From an uncultured Pseudomonadota bacterium (GTDB taxonomy: Bacteria; Pseudomonadota; Gammaproteobacteria; Steroidobacterales; Steroidobacteraceae): a stretch of 64,000 bases of DNA. Both the position numbers and the translations under genes were made by a program. Below, piece by piece: positions 58,032-64,000 of this stretch; the first letter of the stretch is position 1, and each line of letters starts with the position of its first letter. The stretch is taken from assembly GCA_946479515.1 (NCBI GenBank), contig CAMLGF010000010.1:1-64000 (forward strand), read 5' to 3'. The notes below the pieces were generated by a model. The model saw nothing but the letters and a program-made list of their open reading frames with translations. It did not search any database and had not been told where the DNA came from.

Positions 58032-59431
58032 TGACCGCATCCCGTATACAGAAGACCATCAGCCCGGTGGACGGCTCCGTCTACGTGGAACGGCCGCTGG
58101 CCGATGCCGGAGAGATAGACCGGACACTGAGCGCCGCGCGCCGTGCCTTCGCCGCCTGGCGCAACGTGCCGCTCGCGGAGCGCGCCGCAGTGCTCACCCG
58201 GTTCTGCGAGGAGTTCGAGAAGCGCGGCAGGCCGATCGCCGAAGAGCTCACCTGGCAGATGGGCCGGCCGAAGCGCTACGCTCCCAACGAAGTGCGCGGC
58301 ACGCTCGAGCGCGCGCGGCACATGATCGCGATCGCGGCGCAGGCGCTGGCCGACATCGACGCCGGGCCGAAGGAGAATTTCCGGCGATTCGTGCGCCGCG
58401 AACCCGTGGGCGTGGTGTTCACGGTGGCGGCGTGGAACTACCCCTATCTAATCGCCGTGAACAGCGTGGTGCCCGCGCTCATGGCCGGCAACGTGGTGCT
58501 GCTCAAGCACTCGGCGCAGACGCCGCTGTGCGCGGAGCGCTTCGCGGAGTGTTTCGCGGCGGCGGGACTGCCCGAGGGCGCGTTCCAGGTGATCCATGCC
58601 TCGCACGAGGACACGGACCGGATCATCCGCGACCCGCGTGTGGACTTCGTGGCGTTCACGGGCTCGGTGGCCGGCGGCCACGCGGTGCAGCGCGCCGCGG
58701 CGGCGCGTTTCATCGGCGTGGGCCTGGAGCTCGGCGGTTGCGATCCGGTATACGTGCGCCATGACGCCAACATCGAGCACGCCATCGAGAACATCGTCGA
58801 TGGCGCGTATTTCAATTCGGGCCAGAGCTGCTGCGGCTTGCAGCGCGTGTACGTGCACCACGGCGTGTACCAGCGATTCACGTCCGGGTTCATCGAGCTC
58901 ACGCGCCGCTACGCACTGGGTGATCCCACGGACGACCGCACCACGCTGGGTCCGCTGGTGCGAACCGCCGCCGCGGACACGGTGCGCGCGCAGATCGACG
59001 CCTCGATCGCCGCGGGCGCCCGGCCCGCCATCCCCGAAGCCTCGTTCGTGGAGAGTATCGCGGGCACGCCCTACCTCGCGCCGCAGGTGCTGCTCGACGT
59101 GAACCACACCATGCCGGTGATGCGCGAGGAAATCTTCGGGCCCGTGGCCGGCATAATGAAAGTGAGCTCGGACGAGGAGGCCGTGAATCTCATGAACGAC
59201 AGCGAGTACGGGCTCACCGCCGCGGTGTGGACCGAAGACGCCGACGCCGCCCTGGCGCTCGGCCAGCGCGTCAACACCGGCACCTGGTTCCAGAACCGCT
59301 GCGACTACCTGGACCCGGCGCTGGCGTGGGTGGGGGTCAAGGATTCGGGCCGGGGTTGCACGCTCTCGGTGGTCGGCTACGAACACCTCACGCGGCCCAA
59401 GTCTTTCCACCTGCGGGTGACGACCACATGA
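58031..59431 (+). CDS. NAD(P)-dependent aldehyde dehydrogenase
   Basis: A 466-residue ALDH with the general base Glu233 (GLELGG) and catalytic Cys267 (GQSCCG), 34 residues apart as expected. Other marks are AAWNYPYLIAVNSVVPALMA, FTGSVAGG, MREEIFGPV and the final YLDPALAWVGVKDSG. It would oxidise an aldehyde made by the neighbouring alcohol dehydrogenase. The ATG at 58031 overlaps the preceding stop; the frame opens earlier inside the ligase gene. Confidence 0.9.
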
Positions 59432-60591
59432 TTGCCATGACCGGCAACTGGAACTATCCCACGCGCATCTGGGCCGGGCCCGGCCGCATCGCCGAACTAC
59501 CCAAGGCATGCGCGGAGCTCGGCATCGTGCGGCCATTGCTGGTGACGGATTCCGGTCTCCGGGATTCGCACATGGTGCGTAACGCATTGCACCTGGCGCG
59601 CGGCGCGCGGCTGTTCGCCGACGTGCGGGGTAATCCCGTGGCCGCCAACGTGGCGGCCGGTCTCGAGGCTTACGCGGCGGGCGCGCACGACGGCGTGATC
59701 GCCTTCGGCGGTGGTTCGGCGCTGGATACGGGCAAGGTCATCGCCTTCATGAGCGGCCAGACGCGGCCGCTCTGGGACTTCGAGGACATCGGCGACTGGT
59801 GGACGCGCGCCGATCCCAAGGGCATCGCGCCTGTTGTCGCGGTGCCCACCACAGCCGGCACCGGCAGCGAAGTGGGCCGTGCCGGCGTCATCCTCAACGA
59901 GGAAACCCACCAGAAGAAGATCATCTTCCATCCGAAGATGATGCCCGGCATCGTCATCGCGGACCCTGAGCTCACCGTCGGCCTGCCGGCACACATCACC
60001 GCGGCCACGGGCTTCGACGCCTTCGTGCATTGCTTCGAGGCGTTCTGCGCGCCCGGTTTCCATCCGCTCGCCGATGGCATCGCGCTCGAGGGAATGCGGC
60101 TGATCAAGATCTATCTACCTCGGGCCTGCCGGCACGGCGGGGACCTGGAAGCCCGCTCGCGCATGCTGGCAGCCGCCAGCATGGGTGCCACGGCCTTTCA
60201 GAAGGGTCTCGGCGCAGTGCATGCCATCGCGCATCCGGTGGGCTCGTTCTTCAATACGCACCACGGCCTCACCAATGCCGTGCTCACGCCCTATGTCATC
60301 GTGCACAACCGCGAGGCGATCGCCGAGCGGATGAAGGTGGTCGCCCGCGTGCTCGACCTGCCCAAGCCGGGCGTCGACGGCGTGCTCGACTGGGTGCTGG
60401 CATTCCGCAAGGAGCTCGGCATTCCGCACACGCTCGCCGAGATCAAGGTGACGCTCGACAATCCGGATCAGATCGGCCACGAGGCCTCGATCGATCCGTC
60501 AGCCGCCGGCAATCCTGTTCCCGTGGACGCGGCGATTCTGGCGCGCATCTTCCGGTCGGCCGTGAAGGGCGACCTGTCGCTCAAGAGTTAG
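59428..60591 (+). CDS. Iron-containing alcohol dehydrogenase
   Basis: A 387-residue group III alcohol dehydrogenase. Metal ligands Asp197, His201, His265 and His279 are all present (GFDAFVHCFEAF, HAIAHPVGSFFNTHHG), and FGGGSALDTGKVIA binds the nucleotide. It probably oxidises a primary alcohol. The ATG at 59428 overlaps the aldehyde dehydrogenase stop (ATGA). Its place between ligase, aldehyde dehydrogenase and amidotransferase suggests a hydroxylated amine substrate such as ethanolamine bound to glutamate. Confidence 0.9.
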   Translation: MIAMTGNWNYPTRIWAGPGRIAELPKACAELGIVRPLLVTDSGLRDSHMVRNALHLARGARLFADVRGNPVAANVAAGLEAYAAGAHDGVIAFGGGSALDTGKVIAFMSGQTRPLWDFEDIGDWWTRADPKGIAPVVAVPTTAGTGSEVGRAGVILNEETHQKKIIFHPKMMPGIVIADPELTVGLPAHITAATGFDAFVHCFEAFCAPGFHPLADGIALEGMRLIKIYLPRACRHGGDLEARSRMLAAASMGATAFQKGLGAVHAIAHPVGSFFNTHHGLTNAVLTPYVIVHNREAIAERMKVVARVLDLPKPGVDGVLDWVLAFRKELGIPHTLAEIKVTLDNPDQIGHEASIDPSAAGNPVPVDAAILARIFRSAVKGDLSLKS

Positions 60592-60595
60592 GCGC

Positions 60596-61432
60596 ATGGC
60601 ACGCATCCTGGTGGTCGACGGCAACGAGGCCGCCACGCGGGCGCGGCACGTGGCCGTGGGCGGCACGTCCTCGGGCGAGGGTTATGCCGCGACGCTGAAG
60701 CGGCTGAAACCCGAGGTCGACACCGACATCGTTCGTCCCGCGGACGAGGACCCCAAACTACCGGAAGGCGTCGCGCTGCGCGATTTCCAGGGAGCCGTGA
60801 TCACCGGCTCGGCCTTGAACGTGTACTCACGCGAGCTGGCGGTGCAGCGGCAGATCGAGCTCGTCAAGGCGCTGTTCGACGCGCAGGTGCCGGTGTTCGG
60901 CTCCTGCTGGGGGCTGCAGGTGGGCGTGACGGCCGCCGGCGGCACGGTGGTGCGCAATCCGCGCGGCCGCGAGTTCGGCTTCGGACGGCGCATCGCGCTC
61001 ACGGCGGCGGGCCGCGACCATGCCATGTTCCAGGGCAAGCCCGACGTCTTCGAGGCCCCCACCGTGCACGTGGACACGGTGGAAAGCCTGCCGTCCAACG
61101 CCACGCCGCTGGCGCACAACGACATGGGGTTGCAGGCCGCGGAGATCCGTTTCAAGAACGGCGCGACGTTCTGGGGCGTGCAATACCACCCCGAGTACAG
61201 CGTCGCCGAGATCGCCGCCATGGCACGGCGTTATGCCGGCACGCTGATACGCGACGGCCTGGTCAAAGACCCGGTGGAGCTCGAGGCGCTGGCGGCGGAC
61301 CTGGTGGCGCTGGACGAGAGTCCGGAGGACACGCGGCTCGCCTGGCGTTTCGGGGTGGGGCCGTCGGTGACCGATCCCGGCCTGCGCCTCGCTGAATTAC
61401 GCAACTGGCTGGAAAAGCAGGTACTCAGATAG
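60596..61432 (+). CDS. Class I glutamine amidotransferase-like hydrolase
   Basis: A 278-residue protein with the class I amidotransferase triad: Cys104 (FGSCWGLQ), His198 and Glu200 (VQYHPEYS). It has no synthetase partner domain, so it may be a stand-alone gamma-glutamyl hydrolase, as PuuD is in putrescine breakdown. It starts 4 bases after the alcohol dehydrogenase stop. It would release glutamate from the oxidised gamma-glutamyl product. The C-terminal 60 residues (EDTRLAWRFGVGPSVTDPGL) are an extension. Confidence 0.82.
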   Translation: MARILVVDGNEAATRARHVAVGGTSSGEGYAATLKRLKPEVDTDIVRPADEDPKLPEGVALRDFQGAVITGSALNVYSRELAVQRQIELVKALFDAQVPVFGSCWGLQVGVTAAGGTVVRNPRGREFGFGRRIALTAAGRDHAMFQGKPDVFEAPTVHVDTVESLPSNATPLAHNDMGLQAAEIRFKNGATFWGVQYHPEYSVAEIAAMARRYAGTLIRDGLVKDPVELEALAADLVALDESPEDTRLAWRFGVGPSVTDPGLRLAELRNWLEKQVLR

Positions 61433-61440
61433 GCCGCACG

Positions 61441-62505
61441 GTGAGGATCGCCGGTCGTCGAAGGAACACTGCCTGGCCGCGAGCCCTGCTCGTGGCGGCA
61501 GCGGCGTGCGCCGTGCTGCTCTCGACGGGCTGCGTCTCTTCGATACTGGCACGCAAGGTCGTCACCGCGCCGAACAGAAGCGGCATCAAGGCGATGTTCG
61601 CCGATTCGCCCATCGTGCAGAACGCGCCGCGCGCCTTCGGCGCGGTGTGGACCGTGCATGCCGGTCCGCCGGCCGCGGACATCGTCGTCGCCAGCATCGA
61701 GCCCGGCGACTATGGCTTCGAATACGACGTGCGGCTGAGCTACGGGGCGGGCCGCGATCCGAGCATCGATCGCCTCAATGCCTTCTGGAAGCCGGCCACG
61801 GATCTCGCACGCCGAGCCGATCCGGCCAAAGGCACCTTGCTGTTCCTGCACGGCTACCTGGAGGACAAGCGTTTTCTCACACCCTGGGCCATCCGCCTGG
61901 CTCAGGAGGGCTATCGCTGCGTCGTGCTGGATCTGCGCGGCCACGGCGAGTCGACGGGGCGGTACATCTCCTTCGGCGCCCATGAATCGGCGGACGTGTC
62001 GGCGGTGATCGACGACCTCGCGCGGCGCGGCTGGGACGTGTCGCGAGTCGGTCTGTTTGGAGTGTCGTACGGCGCTTCGGTGGCGCTGCTGACCGCCGGC
62101 CGCGATCCGCGTGTGAAGGCGGTGGTGGCATTCGAACCGTTCTCCTCCGCAGAAAGAGCCGTGCCCGAGCTCATGCGCGCGGCGTTCCGCGCCGAAGCGC
62201 GCGGCATCAGCGACCGCCAGTTCGTCATCGCGCACCGCAAGGAAGCGCAGATCGCCGGCTTCCGCTGGGAAGACGCGGACATCCCGGCGGCGCTGGCGCG
62301 CTCGCGGGCGCCGGTGCTGTTCTTCCACGGCGAGGCCGACACCTGGCTGTCGCCCGAGCACAGCCGGGTACTTGCCGGTTACGCACCGCCCGGCAGTGTG
62401 CTGCGGCTGGTGCCACAGGACACCCACGTGACGCTGCCGTTGCAGATCGCGCCGTTCGAGCGCGAGGTCATCGGCTGGTTCGATGCGGCGTTCACGAATC
62501 CCTAA
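61441..62505 (+). CDS. Alpha/beta hydrolase lipoprotein
   Basis: A 354-residue exported hydrolase. The lipobox L-S-T-G-C puts the lipidated cysteine at residue 31. The fold has LLFLHGYLEDKRF, LDLRGHGESTGRYI, the nucleophile Ser209 in GVSYGAS, the acid near HGEADTW and His in DTHVTL. It starts at a GTG 8 bases after the amidotransferase. The substrate is not known. A lipoprotein would act outside the cytoplasm, so it may not take part in the amine pathway. Confidence 0.75.
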   Translation: MRIAGRRRNTAWPRALLVAAAACAVLLSTGCVSSILARKVVTAPNRSGIKAMFADSPIVQNAPRAFGAVWTVHAGPPAADIVVASIEPGDYGFEYDVRLSYGAGRDPSIDRLNAFWKPATDLARRADPAKGTLLFLHGYLEDKRFLTPWAIRLAQEGYRCVVLDLRGHGESTGRYISFGAHESADVSAVIDDLARRGWDVSRVGLFGVSYGASVALLTAGRDPRVKAVVAFEPFSSAERAVPELMRAAFRAEARGISDRQFVIAHRKEAQIAGFRWEDADIPAALARSRAPVLFFHGEADTWLSPEHSRVLAGYAPPGSVLRLVPQDTHVTLPLQIAPFEREVIGWFDAAFTNP

Positions 62506-62537
62506 CCACATCGTCACCGGACTGCAACGGGGCTGCG

Positions 62538-63590
62538 GTGAACTACCGGCCCGTGAAAATCCTGATCGTGACCGACGCGTGGGAACCCCAGGTCAATGGG
62601 GTGGTGAGAACCCTCAAGACCACCGCGGGGGAGCTCGGCGCCATGGGCCACGAGGTGCGGTTCCTGACCCCGCTGCAATTCCGGACGCTGCCGTGTCCGA
62701 CCTATCCCGAGATCCGGCTTTCGCTGTTCGCGCGGCGCGGCGTGCATCGCGCGATTCGCGAATTCGATCCGGACGTGCTGCACATCGCCACCGAAGGGCC
62801 GCTCGGCCTGGCGGCGCGCCGCTTCGCGCTGCTGCACGATTTCCCGTTCACCACCGCCTACCACACGCGCTTTCCGGAATACGTGCACGCGCGCTTCCGG
62901 CTGCCGCTGTCGTGGAGCTATGCCTGGCTGCGGCGTTTCCATGGCGCGGCGCGGGCGGTGATGGCGCCCACGCAGGTGGTGGTCGACGATCTCGAAGCCA
63001 ATGGCTTCCGCAACGTGCGCCTGTGGTCGCGCGGCGTGGACACGACGATCTTCCGGCCGCAGCCCAGCAGGAGACTCGACAGCGCACCACCTATCTACCT
63101 GTACGTGGGGCGGGTGGCGGTCGAGAAGAACGTCGCGGCCTTCCTCGAGCTCGACCTGCCCGGATCGAAGTGGGTGGTGGGAACGGGCCCTGCCATCGAC
63201 GGCCTGAAGGCGCGCTTCCCGCTCGTGAACTATCTCGGCCTGTTGGACCGCGAGGAACTCGCCCAGGTGTACGCGGCGGCGGATGTTTTCGTCTTCCCCA
63301 GCCGCACCGACACATTCGGACTGGTGCTGCTCGAGGCCATGGCCTGCGGCCTGCCGGTGGCGGCGTACCCGGTCACCGGGCCGCGCGACGTGATCGGCGA
63401 CTCCCGGGCCGGCGTGCTGCACGAGGATCTGCGCACCGCCTGTCTCGAAGCGCTGAAGCTGCGTCGTGAGGATGCCGTGGCCCGCGCGGCGTTGTTCTCC
63501 TGGCGGGCGGCCACCGAGCAATTCCTCAGCCACCTGCGCCCGCGCAGTCGTGGCGCGTCGGTCGCGATGCTCGCCGACGAGCCGGTCTGA
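62538..63590 (+). CDS. GT4-family glycosyltransferase
   Basis: A 350-residue glycosyltransferase of the GT-B fold. The N-terminus KILIVTDAWEPQVNGVVRTL is typical of the MgtA/PimB-like group, and the C-terminal half has YVGRVAVEKN, VVGTGPAIDGLKARFP and FVFPSRTDTFGLVLLEAMAC with the E-x7-E-type sugar-nucleotide motif. It probably adds mannose or glucose to a lipid. It starts at a GTG; its place in this region does not relate to amine metabolism as far as I can see. Confidence 0.85.
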   Translation: MNYRPVKILIVTDAWEPQVNGVVRTLKTTAGELGAMGHEVRFLTPLQFRTLPCPTYPEIRLSLFARRGVHRAIREFDPDVLHIATEGPLGLAARRFALLHDFPFTTAYHTRFPEYVHARFRLPLSWSYAWLRRFHGAARAVMAPTQVVVDDLEANGFRNVRLWSRGVDTTIFRPQPSRRLDSAPPIYLYVGRVAVEKNVAAFLELDLPGSKWVVGTGPAIDGLKARFPLVNYLGLLDREELAQVYAAADVFVFPSRTDTFGLVLLEAMACGLPVAAYPVTGPRDVIGDSRAGVLHEDLRTACLEALKLRREDAVARAALFSWRAATEQFLSHLRPRSRGASVAMLADEPV

Positions 63591-63610
63591 CATTTTTCCG
63601 GCTTAACAAG

Positions 63611-63676
63611 CAGTTGCGCGCAGTCGCGCGACCAGTTGCGCGCAGTCGCGCGACCAGTTGCGTGCCGTCGCGTGGC
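63611..63676 (+). repeat. Three tandem 22-bp repeats
   Basis: Copies lie at 63611-63632, 63633-63654 (identical) and 63655-63676 (five changes). Each contains an imperfect dyad of the form GTTGCGCG-N4-CGCGCGAC. They lie in the 277-base gap before the permease gene, about 90 bases upstream of its best -10 box, and look like regulator binding sites. Confidence 0.7.
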
Positions 63677-63738
63677 GCCCCGATGCCGGTGTGCGCTGGC
63701 GCTGGCACTCCCGGCCTGCAAGGGCCAGCGCGTGGCAG

Positions 63739-63769
63739 TTGCCGGCCCTGTCGAACCTCGGCCTATACT
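63739..63769 (+). promoter_or_regulatory. Possible sigma-70 promoter of the permease gene
   Basis: TATACT at 63764-63769 is a good -10. TTGCCG at 63739-63744 could be the -35, but the spacing is 19, which is long and suits an activated promoter. Confidence 0.45.
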
Positions 63770-63773
63770 GCGG

Positions 63774-63791
63774 GCAAGGGGCGGTCCTTGC
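63774..63791 (+). promoter_or_regulatory. Inverted repeat just after the -10 box
   Basis: GCAAGG and CCTTGC form a perfect 6-bp dyad with a 6-base centre directly downstream of TATACT. A repressor bound here would block transcription. Regulator unknown. Confidence 0.4.
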
Positions 63792-63867
63792 GTCCCGGCG
63801 TCACAGTCATAGAAGAAGAACAAACAGCGAGGACGGGCACAGACCCGTTCCCGCAGGGGAGTTGCGC

Positions 63868-64000
63868 ATGAGTACTGACGTATCTTCTGGATTGCCGTCC
63901 ACACCTTCGGGCGGCGTCAGCTACAAACAGGTGGGCGCCGACTACTTCGAGAAGCGCGGATTGCGGCGCTACGCGAAGGTGTGGTCGTTGTGGGCGCTCG
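63868..64000 (+). CDS. APC-family permease, ethanolamine-type (3' end outside window)
   Basis: The first 44 residues of a transporter are visible. SYKQVGADYFEKRGLRRYAK and VWSLWAL fit the cytoplasmic N-terminus and the beginning of the first membrane helix of amino acid/ethanolamine permeases of the APC superfamily. The rest lies outside the window. AGGGGAG precedes the ATG. The link to ethanolamine is an inference from the upstream gene set. Confidence 0.6.
   Translation, partial: MSTDVSSGLPSTPSGGVSYKQVGADYFEKRGLRRYAKVWSLWAL

Noticed and set aside
63611..63676. The tandem 22-bp units as a CRISPR array.
   Set aside because: The copies are contiguous without spacers and no cas gene is near.
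63614..63871. An 85-codon plus-strand frame through the gap before the permease.
   Set aside because: It runs through the tandem repeats and the promoter and ends inside the permease start; no motif or ribosome site supports it.

Overview
The window is about 64 kb of G+C-rich DNA (roughly two thirds G+C by eye). Every gene I can support lies on the plus strand. The layout is that of a polar flagellum and chemotaxis supercluster of a gammaproteobacterium: flgE-L, fliC, flaG, fliD-S-T, a FleQ-like and a FleR-like sigma-54 activator, fliE to fliR, flhB-A-F-G, fliA, cheY-cheZ and motC/motD. FlhF and FlhG (FleN), the MotC/MotD-type stator, the DUF2802 gene and a CheZ point to a Pseudomonas/Xanthomonas-type gammaproteobacterium. 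The exact gene order suggests a lineage near Xanthomonadales, Nevskiales or Steroidobacterales, but I cannot fix the genus from sequence alone.

Region by region: 1-8.3 kb holds hook, rod, rings and hook-junction proteins. 8.5-13.1 kb holds flagellin, cap and chaperones. 13.1-16.3 kb holds an atypical PilZ-like gene and two sigma-54 activators, both without receiver domains. 16.3-33.3 kb holds the basal body, export apparatus, C-ring, FlhF/FlhG placement GTPase/ATPase and sigma-28. 33.3-48.6 kb holds stator and chemotaxis genes: two CheY, one full CheZ plus a short CheZ-like protein, CheA, two CheW, CheR, CheB, CheD and two chemoreceptors. 48.6-56.6 kb holds four consecutive HDOD genes and a very large MASE1/CHASE/PAS kinase that has lost its phospho-accepting histidine. 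56.6-64 kb is a separate catabolic region: a glutamine-synthetase-like ligase, aldehyde dehydrogenase, iron alcohol dehydrogenase, class I glutamine amidotransferase, a lipoprotein hydrolase, a glycosyltransferase and the start of an APC-type permease.

Regulation can partly be read directly. Sigma-28 promoters of the form TCAAG/TAAA-N(about 14)-CCGATA stand before flgK, fliC, fliS and the second HDOD gene, with a weaker one before fliA. Sigma-54 promoters (GG/GC spacing correct) stand before the FleR-like gene and fliL, with a weaker one before fliE. This gives a hierarchy FleQ-like -> sigma-54 -> FleR-like and basal-body genes -> FliA -> late genes. It appears to place the HDOD2-HDOD3-HDOD4-kinase block in the late flagellar class.

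The most interesting parts are that late HDOD/pseudokinase operon, the second CheZ-like protein whose C-terminus (VELF) matches that of its neighbour CheD, the two receiver-less activators with no FleS-type kinase, and the gene set that fits a gamma-glutamyl route for ethanolamine or a similar amino alcohol, with three tandem 22-bp operator-like repeats in front of its permease.
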